A stretch of 64,000 bases of DNA from Hetaerina americana. Taxonomy: Eukaryota > Arthropoda > Insecta > Odonata > Calopterygidae. The position numbers and the translations under genes are program-made. The first letter of the stretch is position 1; every line of letters starts with the position of its first letter. The DNA is taken from contig JAKTNV010000009.1 of assembly GCA_022747635.1 (NCBI GenBank), positions 66,494,177 to 66,558,176 on the forward strand, written 5' to 3'. This document shows positions 35,736 to 48,690 of the stretch, in pieces. The notes below the pieces were generated by a model that had not been told where the DNA came from, ran no database searches, and saw nothing but the letters and a program-made list of their open reading frames with translations.

Positions 35736-38611
35736 TTTTAATATGGCTTAGCCGTTAAGTGTTTACTTATCTACATTTCTTGGTACAGTACATTTAAAAA
35801 AAACCTGGAATAACTGTCATATATGAAACCAAACTTTACGCCACACGCCAACTCTAGATTCACTTCCCCTTACTTAATTATTTTTAGGTACATGTGTGCT
35901 GCTCAAATATCGATATAACTTTTAGATAAGGGCAGGAAGTAAAGTTTATAAACCATATAAAGGAGTAATTCACGCTCAGGTTTTCCGTTTAAATGTGTGG
36001 AAAAATCTATAATTCGTCATGCATTTTCAGTTCAGAAATATATTATCGCATACCGCATACCCCTTTCTTGACGTCATGCAATAGCATGGCATTTACCTAA
36101 ATACGTCGAGGATATTTTGAGTGCATTTGATAAATACGGACAGTCGTCCGAGCAAAGGATTAGAAACTAATAAATTGTTTAAATCCTGAAATTATTCATC
36201 AGGATAAAAACATTTCTGCTAAGAAACACCATGACAACTAGTAGACAACGTTTCTTCTATAAATGCCCACGTGATCTCTAAAGGAAATCATGTACCCACG
36301 TACTTTAAATCTTCTACATTCTTAGTATTTTCCACAACTTCAAAATTTTAAATCTACGAGTTCCATCGTTTAAGTCTCGTAAAACTTCTTGGTTAGTAAT
36401 AAAAATTCCCGAAACATTACATGAAACGTTCTGTTAAATTTCTTCGTGGAATAAAGGAATTGAAACGCAAAGATCTTAGGAAAACTATATCCGTTGGTAA
36501 GGATTTGGAAGGAGGTTTTTTTTCGAATGGGATTGCGAAGAGAGACGGGTGACTGACCCGAGTGGCATTTGAAAGCATTGAAACGGAGTTTACTAAGATA
36601 TTCTGGGTAGATTCAAAGTGGTTCTGAATTAAGTGGGGAAGTCCCCGAGGCAATCGTTTGTAAAACATTTTTGACCATATGAGCATTAATCTGAGTGCAA
36701 ATGATATTGATTTATCTTATAGCGTTCCTAGTAACTCTCAGAGTCTCTCAAAAGCTCCATCAATTGATAAGAGGTTCGCGAGCACTGATTTAGCTGAAAA
36801 ATACTTATAAGCCGGTGGAATGAAAACCAATATACTATATGTCACTTCTTGACGTTCACCTTGATTGAATCTCAGCGAGTGCAACAAGTGCCCATTTCGG
36901 AAATGAATCTCTTGCCCAATTGAATCGATAACTAGGTGCCTTAGCGAGAAACCTAAAACGTAATGGCCATTTTAAATGGATTTGAGTTCGTAATGGGCGT
37001 GTACATATCTGTTAGGAAAAGGGAAGGTCGTGAGAGAATTTATTTTTTTTAATTAGATACATTGGAATGCTGAAATGAAATGCGGTGAATTATTCGCTCC
37101 ATCTCTGTCGACAGACAAGGTTTTCTTTGAAATTCAAAAATGGAGTACATTTTTTTTTAATCAATGTCAAACATTTTATTCAAAGAAAATCATCAATTGA
37201 CACATTGCTATATAAATTTACTCGGAGTCATGGGAACTAAATTGAACGTATATAATATGTGGACGCACGAATAAGATTATGATGTGATTAAGTACAAATA
37301 TTACTGAAACTAAAGATTTCCAGCAAAGATAAACGTGCTCAGTCTTCTGGAAAAACTAAATCTTATCTTGTGCTGCAATACTGATGATTAGACTTAGATA
37401 CACATCTGCTAATGTTTCATGATCTTGAAACTATTAATAAGGATATATGGCTAAATATATTTAGTACTAGTGTCTCCTAGTAATACCTGTGGGTCTGGTA
37501 ATATTTTCCTGATTGCGGGTTTAATTTAAATCAAAATGTCTTTGATAAAGTACTGCATAGCGGCATCACGATTCATAAATTAACATAGCACTTAACTATG
37601 GGAATTCAATTGACCAGATTTCATGTGTACTCAAATCTAGAAAAAACAACCGCAAATACAGAAATAGTATTGTTTTTAAACTCCGTGGGTCTCAAAGAGA
37701 AAAACCGTCAAAAATCAGAATGGGAAAATACTTGAGTGAGCATTGATGATCACACCTCTCTGCAAATGTTTATTAACATTTAAGAAGTCAATCATCGTCC
37801 AGCTATTGGTTTCAATAAAAAAATGAACATTGTAAAAAAACTTTTACTTTAAAATACATACGAACATGTTAGCCGCTGTATTTTATACTCTATTTAACAA
37901 GAATAAAAAGAGTAATGTGTTCCCAGGCAGACGGCAAATTGCTGAGGCCTGCCCGATTGTAAAAAAGGGTGAACGACCATATAAAGCAAACTATCATTCC
38001 ATCGGCAGGTTATCCATATTTTCAAAAATATTCAATATATCATCATTTCAAATAAATAAATATAAAAGATCACTCAAATGAGTATTGACACTGATTTACA
38101 AAAATCAGATTTACCGTTAATAATTTGAGCAACTTTACTGAGTATACAAAAAATCTAATGGATAACATATCTGACGTTGATGTTGTATATTTAATTTTAA
38201 AAATTATTTGACACCGAAAACCCCAGAATATTAGTTAATACACCAAATGACATCATTGTCTCTTTGCTGCACTTACATCGTTCATACTAATATGGGAGGA
38301 AACAATACGTAATATTTATTACACACGGTATATCTGAAGCGCACTGTCATGCAAGGGGTTCCAAAGGATACAACTTTTGACTTTCTACTTTTCTTGATTC
38401 TTATAAACGTTCTGCCGTAGTATATTATCATCAATGTGAAATACATTCATAAAATAGATCATTATCTTCATAAAAAATAGATCATTATAATGAATATATG
38501 TTACTAGAAAGGGATCTGGAAAGTTTGCTGCATTTGCCAAATGAAAGTCGATTGCATGTATTTTATATTGACGACTGACTCTCTGTTTCATATTATAAGT
38601 TGTCGATAGCA

Positions 38612-41600
38612 TTCTACCGGTTAAGGTAAGTTTTGGATGAAAGTATGCTATACAATTGTTCAAGAATGGATTTACTTACCTCTACTAACAAAAATATAAC
38701 CTGGCATCGGGCATTACAGGAAGAGCTTGTTCAATTCCGCATACTTCATTCCTCCCTTCCTTCCATCTAACACGCCCATCCTATTCCTTGCCTTCCTGGC
38801 TTGCCTAATGTCCTCTCCTTTACAGCAATCTTTAACATTCCATCTCTAATCAAAACACAAAGAATCCATCTTTCCTGCCTCCTTTGGATTTATCCCAACA
38901 ATCCTCTCTCCTTCCCCAACTTCTTCAATTGTTTCTCATTCTGTCTACTTCACCTCTTCCATCTTTGCCCACGCCCACATTTCCCCAAAGCCTCCAATGT
39001 ACGCCTATCAGCTTGCTTCAATAGCCATTTTTCTGCGCGGTACAAAAGTATGCTTCAAATCAAATTTTTGACAAGTCTTTCTCTAACATCCTTACTGAAC
39101 TAATTCCTGTCATCAATGCCCTCCCTGTAGTGAAAGTTCCTATGCTAATCGCAATTCTTCTTTTTATCCCTACTACATTTACTAATTTGGTCCAAAACAC
39201 TTCCGAGATACGTAAGCTATTCCTCCTGATCTATTTTAAATAATCCCCGCCCCGACTCTCCATCCGCCATTTTGCGTCTGAGTAGTTGGTGACATGTACG
39301 CGTTGCGGATGTCTCCTATCCCGCCAATCTACCCTTTTTTTCTGCAAAACTTTCATTAATAGTGAACCATTACCGTAAAATTAACACCAAATTCACTTGA
39401 TCAAATTCCTTTTCAAAATCCACGAAACAGGCAAATACATATTTATTGTATTCTATATTCCTCTCTATTAGTGACCTCACTGCTATACTATGGCATCACA
39501 CGTGCATCTCCCCTTTCTAAACCCAAATTAATCACCCCTTGCCTTGTTCTCCATTCTATTATTGATGTTTCTGAGAACCACTTTAGCTGTGTGCGAAATC
39601 AAACTCCGTTCGGTAGTACTGGCATATGGCTGTCTTCCCCTTTTTCCAAATAGAAGCTAACACTGATCTGTGAAAGTCGTAGTAGTAGTTTTTAGGGGGG
39701 GGCGACCGACAGCTGAGGTCATTTACGACACAGGGGATGGACAGGAAAGGATGAAGGGTGGAGAGAAACACGGCGTCGGCATTAGCCTACTCTTTACGAA
39801 AGGCGCCAAGGGGTCCACAGTTTAACGTCCCATCCGACGGACGGCGTACTCACTCAAAGTGCCCCCCTCCACAAAGCACCTCAAGTAGGGATTGAGATAC
39901 CACTGAAAGATATTCAACACCGCCGGGATTTGAACCCGCGCCCTCCGGGTGAGAAGCCAGTACGTTAGCCCCCGCACCATCTCGATCCCCCTGTGAAAGT
40001 CTTCCGACCAAATTTCTCTCGCATTAATGCTACGAATTAGTCTATATAAACTCCTTCCCACCTTTTCCTAAACCGCAGGAATGCAGTAACTCCACAGGAA
40101 TATTGTCTAGCCCCACGGCCTTACATGATTTCAATTCCTTTAATGCCCTTACTATCTCACCGTCGAGTAAACCTGGACCTAAACTATCTCCATCTCCGTC
40201 ATTTTCTCTGTCTACAGGGAATGTCTAACCTTATTGGCGTAATTTCTTGCAGTTCTTCCATTCCTTCCATCTCTCTTGGATCTTTTCTGGTTCAACTAAT
40301 ATTTTTCTCGACTTATCTTTGAATGTTAACACAGATGTTCCTTTCTTACTTCCAGGCAGTGTTTTGACTTTCTTGTATAGCGCACCAATTTCACCCTTCC
40401 TCTGCAAACTTTTCATATCCTCGCACTGAGGCTTCCACCATGCCCCTTTTGCTTTATTTGTTACCCGTCACAATTTATTATTCGACTCTCTGTACTCTCT
40501 TCAGCCAAACTCTGTGTTCACATTCTTCTATTTCCTTCTCATGTCTATCTTTCTAATAGTCTCATCCGTAATCCATAGTTTCCTTGTCCGTTTTCTATTT
40601 ACACTTCCTATTGTTTCATTTGCAGTCCTGTTTATTCCTTTTTTGATATTCTCCCATTTTTCCTCAACCTAGTATCCAACACCCTTTCCTCGCTCCTGAT
40701 TTTCTTAACAGCCTGCAGATGCGCCTTTGTTATCGATCCGCTTTGTGCTTTTACGTTCTATTTCCTAATCCGTCTTCCCTGTTTTACTTTTTTGAATCAG
40801 AGGCTACTCTTCATTAATGACAAACTGTTGAGTCTATTAGTCTAACCGATACCTTTCTGAGTCTGCCGACATTTTCCATGGGTAGCTATGCCTTTGGTGG
40901 AGTCTAAACCAAGTATCGGTGATGAGTAACCCCTATCCCTTGTGGAACTATTGCTTTCTATCCGCGGTCATTATTAGTTCCTAAGCCGTAGTCTCTTACC
41001 TCATTGCTATCTCTTCCTAATCCCACCGTGGTGTTCCAATATCCCATCAATGACAACTGTTGTCTTCCAGGAAAGTCCGAAATTATTCCTCCGAGTGATC
41101 CTATACCCTACTACTTCCTCTCTATGGTTGCTTGGTGGTATGTAGACATAAACAATGGCCAAGTTCTTCAGAGCAGATATTAGTTCTACTTAAAATATTC
41201 TACCAGTCGCTTGCTCTTACCAAGCTTCTGTCTACCTTTTTGTTTAGTACTATTGCCACCCTTCCCTGGTTTTCTTCTCTTCCGCTGTATATCCCTCTAT
41301 AGCCACCACTCCAGTAATTCCCGCTATCCTTCTATCTCGCCTCGCACAGATATAAAACATCTAAATTACCTCTCTCCATCTCTCACTTCATAATTTTGTA
41401 ATCTTCCTGTCCTAAATATTGTCCTCACATTCCAAGTTCCTATTTTCACTAATTCGGTCTCCTTCTGTCACGTCTTCTGTCCCGCTGCTGTCGGTTTTAT
41501 TTTGCTAAGAACCCGTGAGATGACGACCGCGGAAGCCTGGACTCTGCCGCTGCCGGACACGATACACGGCCGATTGGGCCGAGTCCCGTAGTTGCCAGGA

Positions 41601-41901
41601 CTCATATTCTCTATTCTGTTCATCATTGTATTCTTGGGAATGATAATTGAGGTGGCTTCCGGTTGCTTTCCTCAATAGCATTTTGACGTGACACTATCAC
41701 TCAATGGCCAAATGGTGTCAGACGCCTTTTCAGCCGCCTCGCTGAAGAACAGACGTTGAGTGGACTAACTTTCGCTAGCCCCTACCCTTCGACCCTACCA
41801 GGAGAAAATACCATAGTCACCACCAGCTATAGGAATCATCAGATCACACAACCCCTTCCTCCTCGTCAAGGCTGTAGTCCATAGGGAGGAGATATTCCAA
41901 A
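38612..41901 (-). mobile_element. APE-type LINE, copy 2 (old, decayed)
   Basis: Colinear with copy 1 from the 3' end (CTACCGGTTAAGGTAAG at 38612) to the 5' end (GGCTGTAGTCCATAGGGAGG near 41900). Stops and indels are frequent throughout. The best preserved stretch is 40231-40416, where LQRKGEIGALY and GSKKG match copy 1. A SINE is nested at 39679-39990. No clear target duplication could be seen, consistent with greater age. Confidence 0.82.
39679..39990 (-). mobile_element. tRNA-derived SINE family B, nested in LINE
   Basis: The minus strand starts at 39990 with a tRNA-like head: GATGGTGCGGGGGCTAACG (A-box region), then GCGCGGGTTCAAATCCCGGC with a perfect B box. A central segment follows with GGGACGTTAAACTGTGG and CTTTCGTAAAGAGTAGGC, and the element ends in a short TAC-repeat tail (GTAGTAGTAG on the plus strand). 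CTGTGAAAGTC at 39668-39678 and 39991-40001 is an exact 11-bp target duplication. Confidence 0.88.
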
Positions 41902-43345
41902 TATGTATCATATAATATATGTAAAACACGGAAGGCCATAGTTTGAATAATGTTACTGAGCTGAATGATCTGGGAGTGGCATTTGATATCAGTACGAAAT
42001 TTGCACCATATATTCCCGCAGAGGCGAAGATATGTAAAGGTCTGAAACCCCCGGAATAAAACGTATATTTATATTAAAAATAGGCACGTAAACAAATAAG
42101 AGATGTGTAACGCCCTAAATGATCGATTATCCCCCTATATTATCCCATGTTTTTTATTTCTCAATAAGATATTTATGTTTACGACAAGATCCGCTCTCTT
42201 GGAAACCGGGACACACGATGGAAGTTTATCGCCGAAACCGGTCAAAAATGTATTACAGTCGCACTGATTCCGATTCTGTCTAGAGGGGAGCCAATTCCTA
42301 GTTTTCACAACATAACCGCATTAGAATTTCAAGATAAGGTAGAATCTCATAAATCCAGCATTCTCTGAACCAAAAAGGAAGATTTTTTAATCCCGCATTT
42401 TTTATTCGATCCGCAATGCAGACCTTCTCAGGGTCAGAGTACGTAAATGTGCACTGTGAGGTTAAAGGCGGAGCGTAGAAGTATTAAGTCCGTACGTCGC
42501 ACAGGAATAGTAGTAGCAATTATTTCAAAAATTTAAATTCCGTACAGTACCAAGTAAACTATTGTTTCAAGATCAAGGATGGATTATATGGGCTACCGCT
42601 CACTCAACATTCCACCTAAAACGTATACCTTGATTATCTTAAACTTAAGGAGTGCCCCCTCAGTAAAAGGAACTATCTACGCCTCCTTTGTTCTGCGTAT
42701 TACGATTGAATAAATTTAGCTTTCATTAATAAAATGGCAGAGTACTTAAATTCAAATAGTACATTTAAATTATAATATTTAACCTTTGATAGAAAGGAAT
42801 TATACATCCATGCTTTGGACGATACAAGAAAAAAACCGAACCTTAAAAAAATTAAAAAGAATTATTTGAAATACCTGTATTTTTACTTTGCCTTTTATAA
42901 TACCCAACTGCTGTATCAAAATAATGTAGTATATGAATACTACAAATTGCATAGTGAAAAGTATATAGAAGACTGTCAGCGATTGGTTGTTTCTGTTCAA
43001 CTGCGTTAATATTCAATGAAATCAATTACTTTGAAATAGTACTGATTTCTGTCATACCTCAAATGTAAATTTAATATAAAATATATATTGCTCTATTTAA
43101 ACAGGGTGAAGAGAGAGTATACTAAAAAATTACCGCTCAACAGAATTTGTAATGCTTATAATACTTATTGCTACTTGCTTGAATTGCTAAAAAAAACGAT
43201 CCACTTTTCAAAATCAATTCGTTGAATTGGTAGTACTGGTCACCATCTCTTTCTCGACAGACTATGTTTTCTTGTAATTGATTCTTAAACCATAGCAATC
43301 TAAATGATTCTGCTATGCGCCCAGAAATTATTGAAATCTCTTCGC

Positions 43346-43575
43346 AGATCTGATAATTTGGTCGTCCGTAAATCTGACTTATCTATTGCCCACCTATTTT
43401 AATTCCTACCTCAATTCCTTCCCATGACTCTCCTACCATTTCTTCTGCGAATACGTTCTAAAGCACGGCTGATGATTGGCAACCCTCTCCAACCTCACTG
43501 CCTTTTCTCATTCTCCATCCCTTAGTCTTGGTTGTGTACGCTGAGAAATGCACAGGTTGCGGACAAGTCGTCGAT
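43346..43575 (-). mobile_element. LINE RT fragment, decayed
   Basis: The minus strand corresponds to the reverse-transcriptase core region of copy 1 (its 6160-6390), including the relic of GCPLSPLLFN near 43470 and the NLYMSQ region near 43550. It is too broken to translate across. Confidence 0.65.
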
Positions 43576-44914
43576 CCAGTTAGTCTAAATGAAGCTAAAG
43601 AAAAAATCGTATAAACTGGTATGTATATAAATTTATGTTTCTATATCTAAATCCGGTTAAAGTATTATTTCTCAGGTTTATGAACAAGTGCGATTTAGTC
43701 CCATTGACATTAGTGACTGCTACGATATGTAGAGAGAGAGTGAACATGGGGTAGTGGGCTCACCGGACCCATTCTCTGCTCGTGACTTTTACTAAACTTA
43801 GTTCAATTTCGTACACTATGAAATGAAAGAATTTCAGTTGAACTCAAATATGGTGATTGATGTAGTTTATTGATGCATAGTTCTTTCTCATTTACGTTGA
43901 TTACGTTTGCGATGAAAATTTATATTTGTTTTAAAAAAATGAAATATTTTCCCCAGCCGCCTAATTAGTATCGTCCTAGGCCGAAATTTCACCGTCTCGA
44001 TCCATTTCCTTTCCTAATATTAATTTTTATTTTTAGCCAAAACTAAAATTTATTTCATTTTCATTGCAACTTCCTATTTTATTACATTTATCCCGATAGT
44101 TATCACCCCCCATAGTTTCGTAGCCTTATTTCGTCACTAGGCTCGCCAGTATTTAATATTATCAAAGCAACGAGTATTTCCTTTAAGAAGACCGTTTTAG
44201 TAACTCAAAATCCAAATTCACTCTGAATGACTGTAAAGTTCTGTTAATAGAGGTGATTAGGGATTTAACTATAATTTCATGGGAATATGGTCATACATTA
44301 TCCATTTTTTTTATTAAATTATACTCGAATGACCTAGGTTTAAAATATTTGTACAATGAAATGTCTTTAAAAAATAATTTAAATTTTAAAATAAAGGATT
44401 CATGGAGAAAATGGAGGACCTGTGTATGAGCTGTTCGCATTGGTTCGACAGTGCGAAAATCTGAAATTAAATCCCGTACCTTAACCCTTTTGAATTTGCC
44501 AATGGTTTTGGTTAATGATTTTACGAACAGCATGGTCTAGGGAGAAAAAAAATTCTAAGAGGCTATGAATGTATTGTGCAAAACCGATAAGGTTCCAAAA
44601 CTCATTTTCTTTTCGTATTTGAAAAATAGACCTTCACTCCAGCCACCACTGTGCGTAAAACCATGGGCGAAACTAAAATAGCACCCGGGTTTAGAGTCGG
44701 GCCTAGCTGCTCAATTTCTAGCCTCACCACTGCCGGCCACGCTTTGCGAACTTATCTGTTCAATCCTCGTTAGTACGTGTCAGCCATTCCATCACGGCTA
44801 GTGTACCATAGAGATCACGTGATGGGGCTATTAGGAGGACAAGCTAAATTGTTTTGAATCCTAAGATTAATGTACTGTAGTCCTTCATTCTTCTATATTT
44901 ATTTTTAATCCCAT

Positions 44915-45060
44915 CACCCTCTGGTAGCTTCTCTGTTCTACTTCCTTCTTAATTTGTCCACCACACTTATCTCTTGGTCTTCCTCGGGGGATCATCCGTT
45001 CAATTTTCCCATCTCCTATTATGCTTCTAACTAATCCTTTGTGCCTCCAGGTGTGTCCAA
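44915..45060 (-). pseudogene. LINE ORF C-terminal relic next to NPC2 exon 2
   Basis: The minus strand reads GHTWRHKGLVRSIIGDGKIE, then PRGRPRDKCGGQI and EQRSYQRVMG, without a stop. This is the conserved C-terminal tail of endonuclease-RT LINE proteins of the type seen at 5473. It differs clearly from copies 1 and 2, so it is another subfamily. It ends only 62 bp before the acceptor of NPC2 exon 2. Confidence 0.7.
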
Positions 45061-45122
45061 CTCAACAATGTAGATCTTCTTTGCCGTAGTCACTCATTCA
45101 TGTCGAAATCAATTTTCCACAG

Positions 45123-45227
45123 GTGGCCGAGGTGAAGTCTACGAGGTTGACATCAATGACTGCCCCAAGGAAATGTGTACAATTGCAGTTGGAACGACTA
45201 TCAACATCACCATGCAGTTCTCCACGA
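45123..45227 (+). CDS. NPC2-like (ML domain) protein, exon 2
   Basis: It begins after TTTTCCACAG, completes a Ser codon split from exon 1, and encodes GRGEVYEVDINDCPKEMC with C38 and C43, the second disulphide loop of the ML fold. Next comes TIAVGTTINITMQFST, where N52-I-T54 is a likely N-glycosylation site and the strand pattern fits the NPC2 beta-sandwich. It ends ACGA|GTGAGT in phase 1, and the next exon completes an Asn codon. Confidence 0.92.
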
Positions 45228-45490
45228 GTGAGTATGACCTGCTCGCGCCGCGTTTCTAATGGGTTCTAATAGTGGAGTAACACGATTATTTTTAAAGTTT
45301 TAACAAAAATGATAATCAACCACAAGGAAATCTGTTTCTAAAAGCTACATGTTAATTTGAATTTCCTAGTGGTGTTTACTAGTGCAGGGCATTTTGATAG
45401 CAATAAATACGCCCAACACATCATAACTATACTCTATGGTTTGAGGCTTCGTTTCTTGGAAGTGTTTGATGCCATGTAAAACGTTTTTTT

Positions 45491-45567
45491 GGTGCTTTTC
45501 CGCAGACTTAATTTTTTTAGATACAACGCCTTTCACCAACTTTCTGCATCATCAGGTGGAAAAGCAC
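45491..45567 (-). ncRNA. Hammerhead-ribozyme-like motif, best candidate
   Basis: Read on the minus strand from 45567: stem I 5' strand GTGCTTTTCCAC, CTGATGA (45555-45549), a short stem II region, GAAA (45534-45531), a long AT-rich stem III region, GTC (45507-45505), one extra T, then GCGGAAAAGCAC, which pairs with stem I at 11 of 12 positions. Order, core bases and a GTC cleavage triplet all fit a type I hammerhead. The G.G at 15.2/16.2, a weak stem II and the extra T suggest a damaged copy. It lies in NPC2 intron 2, antisense. No activity is claimed. Confidence 0.45.
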
Positions 45568-45677
45568 ACAAAATCTTTTGATATCGATACTTCATGGCTA
45601 CTTTTCAGAGAATTTATGCCTTAGAATTCTTCATATTTCTTTTACAATTTCTTTCAAAAGATTGGTTACGAGTAATA

Positions 45678-45721
45678 GTTGCTCATAGCTGCATAGTAAC
45701 TGAAACGCAGCTATGAGCAAC
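45678..45721. repeat. Perfect hairpin, 15-bp arms
   Basis: GTTGCTCATAGCTGC at 45678-45692 and its exact inverse at 45707-45721, with a 14-nt loop. It lies in NPC2 intron 2. No element identity. Confidence 0.85.
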
Positions 45722-47254
45722 GGGCCTCAGAAGTATTGCTTGGGTTCTTTTACACCGCTGTTTACAGATCACAGAATTATCATTAATGAGTCCTTGCCAT
45801 GATGCTGAACTATTAACATCCTAAAAAGAGCCTCAATTCGTCTTTTTTTTGTCAGAGCTATTTGCGGAGGTTCTACATTTAAGAGCCTCCTCACCACTTA
45901 AAGGATATCCCTCATCATCTTAAAGGATATATTAATAAGTACGATTCTTACTCGATGCTCATTGGAAGCCTCGTCGAAACCTTGCCACTTTATTGAAGGG
46001 ATTTGTTGAAAGATAATAAATGAGTTTGTCACAAGTATTTATAGGATCGCAATGAAGTACGCTATGATTTCTATCAAAAATACCTGCCATTGAAAATGAT
46101 TTCATTAAAATAGAAGTAGATAAATATGCAATTAAGTACATATTTCTACTTCATCTTAGAAAGTCATTCTAAAAATATATTTTTCAATCCCATTGAAACT
46201 AAATTTGTCATGAACAGTTATTTGGAAAAGATTCTGGTTTTCCTATAAATAAAAAAGTCGGAAAAGACATAAAAACGTGATTTACGTCCGAAATAGTTAA
46301 ATGTAACGTCATCCATAGGCTAGCTTATAGTGTTCTTTTGGTGTTAAAAGAGCTGTATCAACCGAAACATTAAATATTATCTATAACCTGCATTACGTTT
46401 ATTTGTACTTGCTAAGTGTGTTATATCATGTAGGATTTACTGAAATAACCTATTTTTAATCAAAACTATTCTTTTTTCTGGTTGTCAAAGAAGCACTTTC
46501 TCTCGCCTCAGTTAATGTCTTTCAAATATCACCGATTCTCCTTCCCTAATGCAGGAATGCAGTATCCAGTGATTTTTCTTGATGTTATAAAGATTATATA
46601 GCAAGTACATTTTATTTTCGAAGAATGGCGAATAAATTAAGTCGAAGGACAAAAAATCATATTCCTCCTGAATTAAGAAATTCCAGAAAAATTAATTTTA
46701 ACGACTCGTTTAAGTCAAATTGCAAATCAATGAAATAGAGATGGGAAAGAGACGATGGAAGAGATTTATGAAACATTATTCGACAATAACTGTACGCTTG
46801 CGAGGAAAAAATGTTTGAAATGAGTGTAAAAGTAGCGGAGTCACAGCCCCTTTGATTTCCCACTGTCAAGCCCGACGGTAGGGTCCGACATCTCTAACAT
46901 ACGTATGCGAGTACTCGTATACATGGTGTACCTGCTCTAGCTAGAAGAGCAGGTATTGTGATCCCGTAAACATTGAGATGCATCTGACAAAATATCCTGA
47001 TTATTCTGGTGATCTGCAATCTATCCTCTAATAGAACTAATGACTCGTCCATTTTTTCCAATCCGTCCCATCTTTCCAAACATTAATTTATGTCGCTTTG
47101 TGTTGAACGATAAATAGCTGTCCGCTGAAACAGGAAACCAAAATTTTAAATGCATCTTTTGATATGGAGAAATATTTTTTATCATTCAAAAAACCAATTC
47201 ATATTTACATCGTTCATATCTCTTGGAATGGGTGTGTATATATATATAAATATA

Positions 47255-48576
47255 CTACCTTGATCAAAAAGTTCCCGGAATAACCACCGTGTGGCGCTCC
47301 CATCGTTCCGATTTGAGTTCTGTTTTTTTTGTTAAATTGGTACATCTGTTGTTGATATTCCCTTTAAATCTTAGTGTCATAACTTGACATTTGCAAAAGT
47401 TACGTAGCCAAGAGTACATCTATCTCTGTGTGTGTTGGTGATTTTTTACAATTGCAGAAATGGATTTAAATTTGCAACTACGAACTTGTATTAAATTTTG
47501 CGTAAAAAACGGATTTAGTGGCGCACGGACGTTGGAAATGTTGGAAAAGTGTTTCGGCAACGATTCTCTAAAAAAAACGGTCGTTTACCAGTGGCACGAG
47601 CGGTTCAGAAGTGGTCGTGAGTCAATCGAAGATGATGAACGCAGTGGCAGACCATCGACATCGAAAGTCGGTGAAAAAATTGATAAAGTAAAAGAAATGT
47701 TGGTCAATAACCGCAAATTAACCATCAGAGAAATAGCGGAGGACTTGAACATTGCCTATGGATCCGCCCAAGACATTGTGGTTAATGATTTGGGTTTCCG
47801 TCGTGTAGCATGCCAAAAGACCTCAATTTCATGCAAAAAAGAGACCGTGTTGACGTCGCAAAAGACATGATTTGCGAGGCTGAATCCGATCCCACATTCA
47901 TCAAAAGGATCATTACTGGAGACGAGACGTGGGTTTATGAGTACGACACGCAATCCAGACATCAGGCAAGTGAATGGCGTTCACCAAATGAGCCGAGACC
48001 AAAAAAACCACGTCGTTTTCAGTCAAAAAAGAAGGCAATGCTGACGGTTTTCATGGATTACAACGGTGTAGTGCATCATGAATTTTTGCCAGAAGGCCAG
48101 ACAGTAAACAAAGAGTATTATTTGGGCGTTATGAGACGTTTGCGTGAAGCAATTCGCCGAAAGAGACCAGAAATGTGGGCAGAAAACTCGTGGATTTTGC
48201 ACCATGATAACGCACCGTCGCACAGTGCTATCATTATTCGTAATTTTTTGACGAAAAATGCAACAAATACCATCCAACAGCCACCGAATTCACCTGATTT
48301 GGCTCCCTGTGACTTCTTTCTGTTCAATCGAGTTAAAAAACCATTACGGGGAACGCGTTTTAGCAGCCGAGAGGAAGTAATGGAAAAATCGCAGGAAGCA
48401 CTGATGGACATACCGAAAACCGAATATAAAAAATGTTTCGAGGATTGGATCAAGCGCTGGCATAAGTGTGTTGCAGTCGATGGGGATTACTTTGAAGGGG
48501 ACAATATAGATTTAGATGAATAAACTTGTATTTTTAATTTTCTGAATAAATTCCGGGAACTTTTTGATCAAGGTAG
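47255..48576 (+). mobile_element. Nearly intact mariner transposon, 1,322 bp
   Basis: Perfect 26-bp terminal inverted repeats (47255-47280, beginning CTACCTTGATC, and 48551-48576) are each flanked by the TA target duplication. The transposase frame fills the interior. The right flank is a hairpin-GAAA repeat, so the mariner jumped into the TA-rich end of that repeat. Identical terminal repeats indicate recent insertion. Confidence 0.95.
47460..48523 (+). pseudogene. Mariner transposase, one frameshift
   Basis: DD34D transposase that would bind the inverted repeats and cut and paste the element. The N-terminal helix-turn-helix part has VVYQWHERFRSGRESIEDDE and RSGRPSTS. The catalytic part has TGDETWVYEYD, HHDNAPSHSA and SPDLAPCDFF, with 34 residues between the second and third Asp. 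The C-terminal part has WIKRWHKCVAVDGDYFEGD. The start is the ATG at 47460. The reading frame breaks once, at about 47810-47813 after GFRRVA; the second half resumes with PKDLNFMQKRDRV. Total length across both frames is about 353 residues, normal for mariner. A small deletion at the linker is the likely cause. Confidence 0.93.
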
Positions 48577-48690
48577 TATATAGACACAGAAACGTACAAA
48601 AAAGAAAAAGAAACTCATTAGGTGTTGAATTTTCGGCGGTCCACGCCACCTTTCACAAGGAAGAGGACAGAACTCTATCCTTCTCTTCCT
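48577..48690 (-). repeat. Hairpin-GAAA repeat, interrupted by mariner
   Basis: The minus strand has CTTGTGAAAGGTGGCGTGG, a GGTGG/CCGCC hairpin, CGAAAATTC and the GAGTTTCTTTTTC tail, close to the copy at 8787-8893. The tail runs into TATATA, where the mariner inserted; TA-rich sequence continues on the other side at 47235-47254. Confidence 0.6.

Larger units (their letters stand above)
35446..45122. other. NPC2-like intron 1 (9.7 kb)
   Basis: Bounded by GTAAGT and CAATTTTCCACAG. It contains a group 2 hammerhead-like repeat (35672), an old LINE copy (38612-41901) with a nested SINE, and two further LINE relics. 35746-38611, 41902-43345 and 43576-44914 show no recognisable exon or element. Confidence 0.75.
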
